A stretch of DNA of 64,000 nucleotides from assembly GCA_964247055.1 (NCBI GenBank), contig OZ176051.1:682001-746000 (forward strand), written 5' to 3'. Positions 27,141-37,479 of the stretch are shown piece by piece. The notes beneath the pieces were generated by a model. The model made no database searches and was not told the DNA's origin. It saw only the letters and a program-made list of their open reading frames with translations. A program made the translations under genes and the position numbers. Position 1 is the first letter of the stretch. Each line of letters starts with the position of its first letter. This stretch comes from Paragordius varius. Its lineage: Eukaryota > Nematomorpha.

Positions 27141-30100
27141 GGACTACATCAAAATATAGAGATAGTTTGACAAACTCTTTCATATCCGATTTTTACAACG
27201 ATACTTTAAAAATTATGGTATTAAACCAGTCGCATCAATACTCAAGTTAAACTTTGTCCTTAAAAATCGGATATTGGTCACCGGTGAACAAAATTATTTT
27301 TTATACATTCTCTTAGTAAGACTACATCAAAATATAGAGATAGTTTGACAAACTCTTTCATATCCGATTTTTACAACGATACTTTAAAAATTAATGTATA
27401 AAACTAGTCGTATCAATAAATCGCATCAATACTCAAGTTAAACTTTCTCCTTAAAAATCGGATATTGATCACCGGTGAACAATTATACATTCTCTTAGTA
27501 GGACTACATCAAAATATAGAGATAGTTTGGCAAACTCTTTCATATCCGATTTTTACAACGATACTTTAAAAATTATGGTATTAAACCTCGCATCAATACT
27601 CAAGTTGAACTTTGTCCTTAAAAATCGGATATTGGTCACCGGTGAACAAAACTATTTTTTTTACATTCTCTTAGTAAGACTACATCAAAATATAGAGATT
27701 ATTAGACAAACTCTTTCATATCCGATTTTTACAACGATACTTTAAAAATTAATGTATAAAACTAGTCGCATCAATACTCAAGTTAAACTTTGTCCTTAAA
27801 AATCGGATATTGGTCACCGGTGAACAAAATTATTTTTTATACATTCTCTTAGTAAGACTACATCAAAATATAGAGATAATTTGACAAACTCTTTCATATC
27901 CGATTTTTGCAACGATACTTTAAAAATTAATGTATAAAACTAGGCGTATCAATTAATCGCATCAATACTCAAGTTAAACTTTGTCCTTAAAAATCGGATA
28001 TTGGTCACCGGTGAACAAAATTATTTTTTATACATTCTCTTAGTAGGACTACATCAAAATATAGAGATAGTTTGGCAAACTGTTTCATATCCGATTTTTA
28101 CAACGATACTTTAAAAATTAATGTATAAAACTAGTCGTATCAATAAATCGCATCAATACTCAAGTTAAACTTTCTCCTTAAAAATCGGATATTGATCACC
28201 GGTGAACAAAATTATTTTTTATACATTCTCTTAGTAGGACTACATCAAAATATAGAGATAGTTTGGCAAACTCTTTCATATCCGATTTTTACAACGATAC
28301 TTTAAAAATTATGGTATTAAACCAGTCGCATCAATACTCAAGTTAAACTTTGTCGTTAAAAATCAGATATTGGTCACCGGTGAACAAAATAATTTTTTAC
28401 ACATTCTCTTAGTAAGACTACATATAAAAATATAGAGATAGTTTGACAAACTCTTTCATATCCGATTTTTACAACGATACTTTAAAAATTATGGTATTAA
28501 ACCATATGCATCAATACTCAAGTTAAACTTTGTCCTTAAAAATCGGATATTGGTCACCGGTGAACAAAATTATTTTTTATACATTCTCTTAGTAAGACTA
28601 CATCAAAATATAGAGATAGTTTGACAAACTCTTTCATATCCGATTTTTACAACGATACTTTAAAAATTAATGTATAAAACTAGTCGTATAAATAAATCGC
28701 ATCATTACTCAAGTTAAACTTTCTCCTTAAAAATCGGATATTGGTCACCGGTGAACAAAATTATTTTTTATACATTCTCTTAGTAGGACTACATCAAAAT
28801 ATAGAGATAGTTTGACAAACTCTTTCATATCCGATTTTTACAACGATACTTTAAAAATTATGGTATTAAACCAGTCGCATCAATACTCAAGTTAAACTTT
28901 GTCCTTAAAAATCGGATATTGGTCACCGGTGAACAAAATTATTTTTTATACATTCTCTTAGTAAGACTACATCAAAATATAGAGATAGTTTGACAAACTC
29001 TTTCATATCCGATTTTTGCAACGATACTTTAAAAATTAATGTATTAAAGTAGTCGCATCAATACTCAAGCTAAAACATTGTCCTTAAAAATCGGATATTG
29101 GTCACCGGTGAACAAAACTATTTTTTATACCGTCTCTTAGTAAGACTACATCAAAATATAGAGATAGTTTGACAAACTCTTTCATATCCGATTTTTACAA
29201 CGATACTTTAAAAATTAATGTATAAAACTAGTCGTATAAATAAATCGCATCATTACTCAAGTTAAACTTTCTCCTTAAAAATCGGATATTGGTCACCGGT
29301 GAACAAAATTATTTTTTATACATTCTCTTAGTAGGACTACATCAAAATATAGAGATAGTTTGACAAACTCTTTCATATCCGATTTTTACAACGATACTTT
29401 AAAAATTATGGTATTAAACCAGTCGCATCAATACTCAAGTTAAACTTTGTCCTTAAAAATCGGATATTGGTCACCGGTGAACAAAATTATTTTTTATACA
29501 TTCTCTTAGTAAGACTACATCAAAATATAGAGATAGTTTGACAAACTCTTTCATATCCGATTTTTACAACGATACTTTAAAAATTAATGTATAAAACTAG
29601 TCGTATCAATAAATCGCATCAATACTCAAGTTAAACTTTCTCCTTAAAAATCGGATATTGATCACCGGTGAACAATTATACATTCTCTTAGTAGGACTAC
29701 ATCAAAATATAGAGATAGTTTGGCAAACTCTTTCATATCCGATTTTTACAACGATACTTTAAAAATTATGGTATTAAACCTCGCATCAATACTCAAGTTG
29801 AACTTTGTCCTTAAAAATCGGATATTGGTCACCGGTGAACAAAACTATTTTTTTTACATTCTCTTAGTAAGACTACATCAAAATATAGAGATTATTAGAC
29901 AAACTCTTTCATATCCGATTTTTACAACGATACTTTAAAAATTAATGTATAAAACTAGTCGCATCAATACTCAAGTTAAACTTTGTCCTTAAAAATCGGA
30001 TATTGGTCACCGGTGAACAAAATTATTTTTTATACATTCTCTTAGTAAGACTACATCAAAATATAGAGATAATTTGACAAACTCTTTCATATCCGATTTT

Positions 30101-30835
30101 TGCAACGATACTTTAAAAATTAATGTATAAAACTAGGCGTATCAATTAATCGCATCAATACTCAAGTTAAACTTTGTCCTTAAAAATCGGATATTGGTCA
30201 CCGGTGAACAAAATTATTTTTTATACATTCTCTTAGTAGGACTACATCAAAATATAGAGATAGTTTGGCAAACTGTTTCATATCCGATTTTTACAACGAT
30301 ACTTTAAAAATTAATGTATAAAACTAGTCGTATCAATAAATCGCATCAATACTCAAGTTAAACTTTCTCCTTAAAAATCGGATATTGATCACCGGTGAAC
30401 AAAATTATTTTTTATACATTCTCTTAGTAGGACTACATCAAAATATAGAGATAGTTTGGCAAACTCTTTCATATCCGATTTTTACAACGATACTTTAAAA
30501 ATTATGGTATTAAACCAGTCGCATCAATACTCAAGTTAAACTTTGTCGTTAAAAATCAGATATTGGTCACCGGTGAACAAAATAATTTTTTACACATTCT
30601 CTTAGTAAGACTACATATAAAAATATAGAGATAGTTTGACAAACTCTTTCATATCCGATTTTTACAACGATACTTTAAAAATTATGGTATTAAACCATAT
30701 GCATCAATACTCAAGTTAAACTTTGTCCTTAAAAATCGGATATTGGTCACCGGTGAACAAAATTATTTTTTATACATTCTCTTAGTAAGACTACATCAAA
30801 ATATAGAGATAGTTTGACAAACTCTTTCATATCCG
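26795..30835 (+). repeat. 2193-bp tandem duplication
   Basis: TTTTTGCAACG at 26825 and 29018, the 9-bp deletion at 27480 and 29673, TTAAACCTCGC at 27587 and 29780, and GTTGAACTTTG at 27604 and 29797 all share a 2193-bp offset. Homology runs about 1.84 kb, to about 28640 and 30835; the monomers from 28640 to about 28985 separate the copies. The block overlaps the 739-bp block to its left and the 1274-bp array to its right, showing that different exchange events used overlapping segments. Confidence 0.85.
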
Positions 30836-33618
30836 ATTTTTACAAAGATACTTTAAAAATTATGGTATTAAACCAGTCGCATCAATACTCAAGTTAAACT
30901 TTGTCCTTAAAAATCGGATATTGGTCACCGGTGAACAAAACTATTTTTTTTACATTCTCTTAGTAAGACTACATCAAAATATAGAGATTATTTGACAAAC
31001 TCTTTCATATCCGATTTTTACAACGATACTTTAAAAATTAATGTATAAAACTAGTCGCATCAATACTCAAGTTGAACTTTGTCCTTAAAAATCGGATATT
31101 GGTCACCGGTGAACAAAACTATTTTTTTTACATTCTCTTAGTAAGACTACATCAAAATATAGAGATTATTAGACAAACTCTTTCATATCCGATTTTTACA
31201 ACGATACTTTAAAAATTAATGTATAAAACTAGTCGCATCAATACTCAAGTTAAACTTTGTCCTTAAAAATCGGATATTGGTCACCGGTGAACAAAATTAT
31301 TTTTTATACATTCTCTTAGTAAGACTACATCAAAATATAGAGATAATTTGACAAACTCTTTCATATCCGATTTTTGCAACGATACTTTAAAAATTAATGT
31401 ATAAAACTAGGCGTATCAATTAATCGCATCAATACTCAAGTTAAACTTTGTCCTTAAAAATCGGATATTGGTCACCGGTGAACAAAATTATTTTTTATAC
31501 ATTCTCTTAGTAGGACTACATCAAAATATAGAGATAGTTTGGCAAACTGTTTCATATCCGATTTTTACAACGATACTTTAAAAATTAATGTATAAAACTA
31601 GTCGTATCAATAAATCGCATCAATACTCAAGTTAAACTTTCTCCTTAAAAATCGGATATTGATCACCGGTGAACAAAATTATTTTTTATACATTCTCTTA
31701 GTAGGACTACATCAAAATATAGAGATAGTTTGGCAAACTCTTTCATATCCGATTTTTACAACGATACTTTAAAAATTATGGTATTAAACCAGTCGCATCA
31801 ATACTCAAGTTAAACTTTGTCGTTAAAAATCAGATATTGGTCACCGGTGAACAAAATAATTTTTTACACATTCTCTTAGTAAGACTACATATAAAAATAT
31901 AGAGATAGTTTGACAAACTCTTTCATATCCGATTTTTACAACGATACTTTAAAAATTATGGTATTAAACCATATGCATCAATACTCAAGTTAAACTTTGT
32001 CCTTAAAAATCGGATATTGGTCACCGGTGAACAAAATTATTTTTTATACATTCTCTTAGTAAGACTACATCAAAATATAGAGATAGTTTGACAAACTCTT
32101 TCATATCCGATTTTTACAAAGATACTTTAAAAATTATGGTATTAAACCAGTCGCATCAATACTCAAGTTAAACTTTGTCCTTAAAAATCGGATATTGGTC
32201 ACCGGTGAACAAAACTATTTTTTTTACATTCTCTTAGTAAGACTACATCAAAATATAGAGATTATTTGACAAACTCTTTCATATCCGATTTTTACAACGA
32301 TACTTTAAAAATTAATGTATAAAACTAGTCGCATCAATACTCAAGTTGAACTTTGTCCTTAAAAATCGGATATTGGTCACCGGTGAACAAAACTATTTTT
32401 TTTACATTCTCTTAGTAAGACTACATCAAAATATAGAGATTATTAGACAAACTCTTTCATATCCGATTTTTACAACGATACTTTAAAAATTAATGTATAA
32501 AACTAGTCGCATCAATACTCAAGTTAAACTTTGTCCTTAAAAATCGGATATTGGTCACCGGTGAACAAAATTATTTTTTATACATTCTCTTAGTAAGACT
32601 ACATCAAAATATAGAGATAATTTGACAAACTCTTTCATATCCGATTTTTGCAACGATACTTTAAAAATTAATGTATAAAACTAGGCGTATCAATTAATCG
32701 CATCAATACTCAAGTTAAACTTTGTCCTTAAAAATCGGATATTGGTCACCGGTGAACAAAATTATTTTTTATACATTCTCTTAGTAGGACTACATCAAAA
32801 TATAGAGATAGTTTGGCAAACTGTTTCATATCCGATTTTTACAACGATACTTTAAAAATTAATGTATAAAACTAGTCGTATCAATAAATCGCATCAATAC
32901 TCAAGTTAAACTTTCTCCTTAAAAATCGGATATTGATCACCGGTGAACAAAATTATTTTTTATACATTCTCTTAGTAGGACTACATCAAAATATAGAGAT
33001 AGTTTGGCAAACTCTTTCATATCCGATTTTTACAACGATACTTTAAAAATTATGGTATTAAACCAGTCGCATCAATACTCAAGTTAAACTTTGTCGTTAA
33101 AAATCAGATATTGGTCACCGGTGAACAAAATAATTTTTTACACATTCTCTTAGTAAGACTACATATAAAAATATAGAGATAGTTTGACAAACTCTTTCAT
33201 ATCCGATTTTTACAACGATACTTTAAAAATTATGGTATTAAACCATATGCATCAATACTCAAGTTAAACTTTGTCCTTAAAAATCGGATATTGGTCACCG
33301 GTGAACAAAATTATTTTTTATACATTCTCTTAGTAAGACTACATCAAAATATAGAGATAGTTTGACAAACTCTTTCATATCCGATTTTTACAAAGATACT
33401 TTAAAAATTATGGTATTAAACCAGTCGCATCAATACTCAAGTTAAACTTTGTCCTTAAAAATCGGATATTGGTCACCGGTGAACAAAACTATTTTTTTTA
33501 CATTCTCTTAGTAAGACTACATCAAAATATAGAGATTATTTGACAAACTCTTTCATATCCGATTTTTACAACGATACTTTAAAAATTAATGTATAAAACT
33601 AGTCGCATCAATACTCAA
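29797..33618 (+). repeat. 1274-bp seven-monomer higher-order repeat, three tandem copies
   Basis: This is the most regular higher-order block in the window. GTTGAACTTTG lies at 29797, 31071 and 32345, and TACAAAGATAC (CAAAGATAC at 30843, 32117 and 33391) is spaced by exactly 1274 both times. Each unit holds five short and two long monomers plus two extra bases. The internal order is GTTGAAC, TTTTTGCAACG, CTAGGCGTATC long monomer, TTGATCACC long monomer, TTGTCGTTAAAA with CATATAAAAATATAG, CCATATGCATC, then CAAAGATAC with GATTATTTGAC. I noticed no difference among the three copies in the markers checked. The fourth position (33619) reverts to GTTAAAC. Confidence 0.93.
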
Positions 33619-34980
33619 GTTAAACTTTGTCCTTAAAAATCGGATATTGGTCACCGGTGAACAAAATTATATTTTATACATTCTCTTAGTAAGACTACAT
33701 CAAAATATAGAGATAATTTGACAAACTCTTTCATATCCGATTTTTACAACAATAATTTAAAAATTAATGTATAAAACTAGGCGTATCAATTAATCGCATC
33801 ATTACTCAAGTTAAACTTTGTGCTTAAAAATCGATTATTGGTCACCGGTGAACAAAATTATTTTTTATACATTCTCTTAGTAAGACTACATCAAAATATA
33901 GAAATAGTTTGACAAACTCTTTCATATCCGATTTTTGCAACGATACTTTAAAAATTAATGTATTAAAGTAGTCGCATCAATACTCAAGCTAAAACATTGT
34001 CCTTAAAAATCGGATATTGGTCACCGGTGAACAAAACTATTTTTTATACCGTCTCTTAGTAAGACTACATCAAAATATAGAGATAGTTTGACAAACTCTT
34101 TCATATCCGATTTTTACAACGATACTTTAAAAATTAATGTATATAACTAGTCGTATAAATAAATCGCATCATTACTCAAGTTAAACTTTCTCCTTAAAAA
34201 TCGGATATTGGTCACCGGTGAACAAAATTATTTTTTATACATTCTCTTAGTAAGACTACATCAAAATATAGAGATAGTTTGACAAACTCTTTCATATCCG
34301 ATTTTTACAACGATACTTTAAAAATTAATGTATAAAACTAGTCGCATCAATACTCAAGTTAAACTTTGTCCTTAAAAATCGGATATTGGTCACCGGTGAA
34401 CAAAATTATATTTTATACATTCTCTTAGTAAGACTACATCAAAATATAGAGATAATTTGACAAACTCTTTCATATCCGATTTTTACAACAATAATTTAAA
34501 AATTAATGTATAAAACTAGGCGTATCAATTAATCGCATCAATACTCAAGTTAAACTTTGTGCTTAAAAATCGATTATTGGTCACCGGTGAACAAAATTAT
34601 TTTTTATACATTCTCTTAGTAAGACTACATCAAAATATAGAAATAGTTTGACAAACTCTTTCATATCCGATTTTTGCAACGATACTTTAAAAATTAATGT
34701 ATTAAAGTAGTCGCATCAATACTCAAGCTAAAACATTGTCCTTATATAGAGATAGTTTGACAAACTCTTTCATATCCGATTTTTACAACGATACTTTAAA
34801 AATTAATGTATAAAACTAGTCGTATAAATAAATCGCATCATTACTCAAGTTAAACTTTCTCCTTAAAAATCGGATATTGGTCACCGGTGAACAAAATTAT
34901 TTTTTATACATTCTCTTAGTAAGACTACATCAAAATATAGAGATAGTTTGGCAAACTCTTTCATATCCGATTTTTACAAC
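33590..34980 (+). repeat. 739-bp four-monomer tandem duplication, second site
   Basis: CAACAATAATTTAAAA at 33747 and 34486 is again 739 bp apart, with the same accompanying markers as at 25.7-27.1 kb. The second copy is damaged by a 70-bp deletion at 34744/34745. Two distant pairs with the same internal spacing mean a block about 7.85 kb away was copied after, or together with, its tandem duplication. Confidence 0.86.
34696..34804 (+). repeat. 109-bp truncated monomer (70-bp internal deletion)
   Basis: The monomer runs normally through GCTAAAACATTGTCCTTA and then jumps to TATAGAGATAG, losing the rest of the left inverted-repeat arm, the palindrome and the T-rich stretch. The junction is at 34744/34745; 70 bp of a 179-bp variant monomer are gone, with at most one base of microhomology. 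It is the largest internal deletion I noticed and one of very few monomers with no palindrome at all. Confidence 0.9.
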
Positions 34981-36497
34981 GATACTTTAAAAATTATGGT
35001 ATTAAACCAGTCGCATCAATACTCAAGTTAAACTTTGTCCTTAAAAATCGGATATTGGTCACCGGTGAACAAAATTATTTTTTATACATTCTCTTAGTAA
35101 GACTACATCAAAATTTAGAGATAGTTTGACAAACTCTTTCATATCCGATTTTTACAACGATACTTTAAAAATTAATGTATAAAAGTAGTCGCATCAATAC
35201 TCAAGTTAAACTTTGTCCTTAAAAATCGGATATTGGTCACCGGTGAACAAAATTATTTTTTATACATTCTCTTAGTAAGACTACATCAAAATATAGAGAT
35301 AATTTAACAAACTCTTTCATATCCGATTTTTACAACGATACTTTAAAAATTAATGTATAAAACTAGGCGTATCAATAAATCGCATCAATACTCAAGTTAA
35401 ACTTTCTCCTTAAAAATCGGATATTGGTCACCGGTGAACAAAATTATTTTTTATACATTCTCTTAGTAGGACTACATCAAAATATAGAGATAGTTTGACA
35501 AACTCTTTCATATCCGATTTTTACAACGATACTTTAAAAATTATGGTATTAAACCAGTCGCATCAATACTCAAGTTAAACTTTGTCCTTAAAAATCGGAT
35601 ATTGGTCACCGGTGAACAAAATTATTTTTTATACATTCTCTTAGTAAGACTACATCAAAATATAGAGATAGTTTGACAAACTCTTTCATATCCGATTTTT
35701 ACAACGATACTTTAAAAATTAATGTATAAAACAAGTCGTATCAATAAATCGCATCAATACTCAAGTTAAACTTTCTCCTTAAAAATCGGATATTGATCAC
35801 CGGTGAACAATTATACATTCTCTTAGTAGGACTACATCAAAATATAGAGATAGTTTGGCAAACTCTTTCATATCCGATTTTTACAACGATACTTTAAAAA
35901 TTATGGTATTAAACCAGTCGCATCAATACTCAAGTTAAACTTTGTCCTTAAAAATCAGATATTGGTCACCGGTGAACAAAATAATTTTTTATACATTCTC
36001 TTAGTAAGACTACATATAAAAATATATAAATAGTTTGACAAACTCTTTCATATCCGATTTTTACAACGATACTTTAAAAATTATGGTATTAAACCAGTCG
36101 CATCAATACTCAAGTTAAACTTTGTCCTTAAAAATGGGATATTGGTCACCGGTAAACAAAATTATTTTTTATACATTCTCTTAGTAAGACTACATCAAAA
36201 TATAGAGATAGTTTGACAAACTCTTTCATATCCGATTTTTACAACGATACTTTAAAAATTAATGTATAAAACTAGGCGTATCAATAAATCGCATCAATAC
36301 TCAAGTTAAACTTTCTCCTTAAAAATCGGATATTGGTCACCGGTGAACAAAATTATTTTTTATACATTCTCTTAGTAAGACTACATCAAAATATAGAGAT
36401 AGTTTGACAAACTCTTTCATATCCGATTTTTACAAGGATACTTTAAAAATTAATGTATAAAACTAGTCGCATCAATACTCAAGTTAAACTTTGTCCT

Positions 36498-36511
36498 TAA
36501 AAATCGGATAT
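36498..36511 (+). repeat. Left arm of 14-bp monomer inverted repeat (representative copy)
   Basis: TAAAAATCGGATAT is the exact reverse complement of ATATCCGATTTTTA at 36597-36610 in the same monomer. The arms are separated by 85 bp within a monomer and by 65 bp across the junction to the next monomer, so they alternate along the array. The left arm is the more variable: TCGAATAT and TCAGATAT versions are common and break pairing at one position. Confidence 0.93.
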
Positions 36512-36514
36512 TGG

Positions 36515-36524
36515 TCACCGGTGA
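36515..36524. other. Conserved 10-bp palindrome TCACCGGTGA (representative copy)
   Basis: TCACCGGTGA is its own reverse complement and is the most GC-rich segment of an otherwise AT-rich monomer. It is present in the large majority of copies. Variants seen include CATAGGTGA (near 630, 3505, 10606, 11665), CACGGTGA with two bases lost (near 1508, 2233, 11317, 12553), CACCGATGA (repeatedly between 42.7 and 62.3 kb), CACCGGTAA (near 36.15, 40.19, 42.35 kb) and CACCGGGGA (44141, 49675). It could be a binding site for a dimeric protein; that is inference. It does not match the CENP-B box. Confidence 0.9.
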
Positions 36525-36578
36525 ACAAAATTATTTTTTATACATTCTCTTAGTAAGACTACATCAAAATATAGAGAT

Positions 36579-36591
36579 AGTTTGACAAACT
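36579..36591. other. 13-bp odd dyad AGTTTG-A-CAAACT (representative copy)
   Basis: AGTTTG and CAAACT are reverse complements around a single central base, five bases upstream of the right inverted-repeat arm. The central base is A or G in different copies (GTTTGACAAAC or GTTTGGCAAAC), which leaves the dyad intact. Other variants break one half: AATTTGACAAACT, ATTAGACAAACT, AGTTTGATAAACT. It may be a protein site or simply a chance dyad. Confidence 0.8.
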
Positions 36592-36596
36592 CTTTC

Positions 36597-36610
36597 ATAT
36601 CCGATTTTTA
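36597..36610 (-). repeat. Right arm of 14-bp monomer inverted repeat (representative copy)
   Basis: ATATCCGATTTTTA pairs perfectly with the left arm at 36498-36511. It is among the best-kept parts of the monomer. Exceptions include ATATCCAATTTTT (near 711, 9026, 9586, 10690), ATATGCGATTTTT (near 54.86, 56.70, 57.24 kb), CATAACCG (52841, 59077, 61811) and copies with four bases lost near 20788 and 22976. I found no case where a change in one arm is matched by the compensating change in the other. Confidence 0.93.
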
Positions 36611-36629
36611 CAACGATACTTTAAAAATT

Positions 36630-36820
36630 AATGTATAAAACTAGGCGTATCAATAAATCGCATCAATACTCAAGTTAAACTTTCTCCTTAAAAATCGGAT
36701 ATTGGTCACCGGTGAACAAAATTATTTTTTATACATTCTCTTAGTAAGACTACATCAAAATATAGAGATAGTTTGACAAACTCTTTCATATCCGATTTTT
36801 ACAACGATACTTTAAAAATT
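36630..36820 (+). repeat. Reference long monomer (191 bp)
   Basis: This copy directly follows the 178-bp reference and is 13 bp longer. All the extra length lies near its start, where CGTATCAATAAAT (36646-36658) stands in tandem with CGCATCAATACTC (36659-36671); the two share 9 of 13 bases. The long class is therefore a short-class monomer with an internal 13-bp tandem duplication that has since diverged. Two versions occur through the array, ending in AATAAATCGC or AATTAATCGC, following either CTAGTCGTATC or CTAGGCGTATC. They are interspersed with short monomers, not segregated. Confidence 0.95.
36646..36671 (+). repeat. 13-bp internal tandem duplication defining the long monomer
   Basis: Two adjacent 13-mers, CGTATCAATAAAT and CGCATCAATACTC, match at 9 of 13 positions. 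The first is absent from 178-bp monomers and accounts for the whole 191 minus 178 difference. The same extra 13-mer is seen from the first kilobase (near 200) to the last (near 63.7 kb), so the duplication predates most of the array's local amplifications. Confidence 0.92.
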
Positions 36821-37479
36821 AATGTATAAAACTAGTCGCATCAATACTCAAGTTAAACTTTGTCCTTAAAAATCGGATATTGGTCACCGGTGAACAAAAT
36901 TATTTTTTATACATTCTCTTAGTAAGACTACATCAAAATATAGAGATAATTTGACAAACTCTTTCATATCCGATTTTTACAACGATACTTTAAAAATCAA
37001 TGTATAAATCTAGGCGTATCAATAAATCGCATCAATACTCAAGTTAAACTTTCTCCTTAAAAATCGGATATTGGTCACCGGTGAACAAAATTATTTTTTA
37101 TACATTCTCTTAGTAGGACTACATCAAAATATAGAGATAGTTTGACAAACTCTTTCATATCCGATTTTTACAACGATACTTTAAAAATTATGGTATTAAA
37201 CCAGTCGCATCAATACTCAAGTTAAACTTTGTCCTTAAAAATCGGATATTGGTCACCGGTGAACAAAATTATTTTTTATACATTCTCTTAGTAAGACTAC
37301 ATCAAAATATAGAGATAGTTTGACAAACTCTTTCATATCCGATTTTTACAACGATACTTTAAAAATTAATGCATAAAACTAGTCGTATCAATAAATCGCA
37401 TCAATACTCAAGTTAAACTTTCTCCTTAAAAATCGGATATTGATCACCGGTGAACAAAAATATTTTTTATACATTCTCT

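Larger units (their letters stand above)
36452..36629 (+). repeat. Reference short monomer (178 bp)
   Basis: This copy matches my hand-built consensus at every position and is a convenient phase reference, starting at AATGTATAAA and ending at TTTAAAAATT. In monomer coordinates: SpeI-like ACTAGT at 11-16, left inverted-repeat arm 47-60, palindrome TCACCGGTGA 64-73, a T-rich stretch 81-90, the strongly conserved TCTCTTAGTAAGACTACATC region, dyad AGTTTGACAAACT 128-140, right inverted-repeat arm 146-159, and an A/T-rich junction. There are 29 C and 20 G (27.5% G+C) and five CpG sites, more than the roughly three expected from base composition. The start point is arbitrary, as in any tandem repeat. 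Confidence 0.97.
34981..37479 (+). repeat. Mixed zone with frequent consensus-like monomers
   Basis: No gene. The zone contains the reference monomers and several copies close to consensus in short/long alternation, roughly 35160-35470 and 36260-37130. It also has a 9-bp deletion copy (CAATTATACA at 35808) and single variants such as AAACAAGTCG (35731), TATATAAATAG (36023) and GGTAAACAAAATT (36151). No strict multimer period was found by eye across the whole stretch. Confidence 0.8.

Noticed and set aside
36515-36524. Possible CENP-B box around the palindrome
   Set aside because: The required TTCG....A..CGGG pattern is absent. The ATATTCGTCACCGG variants (for example near 975) have TTCG but lack the A and the CGGG at the needed spacing, and CCGGGG (44141, 49675) has no TTCG at the right distance.
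36579-36591. Bacterial-style operator or rho-independent terminator at the AGTTTG-A-CAAACT dyad
   Set aside because: The stem has a one-base loop, is AT-rich, lacks a following T run, and lies in a eukaryote-like satellite with no genes to regulate.
36498-36610. Transposon with terminal inverted repeats (14-bp arms)
   Set aside because: The arms enclose only 85 bp, alternate along the array with no target-site duplication, and there is no single insertion with flanking unique DNA. They are an internal feature of the satellite monomer.
36452-36820. A strict short/long dimer as the basic higher-order unit
   Set aside because: Short/long alternation holds over some stretches such as 36452-37010, but elsewhere runs of several short monomers occur and the multimer periods need ratios such as 5:2, 3:1 or 3:2.
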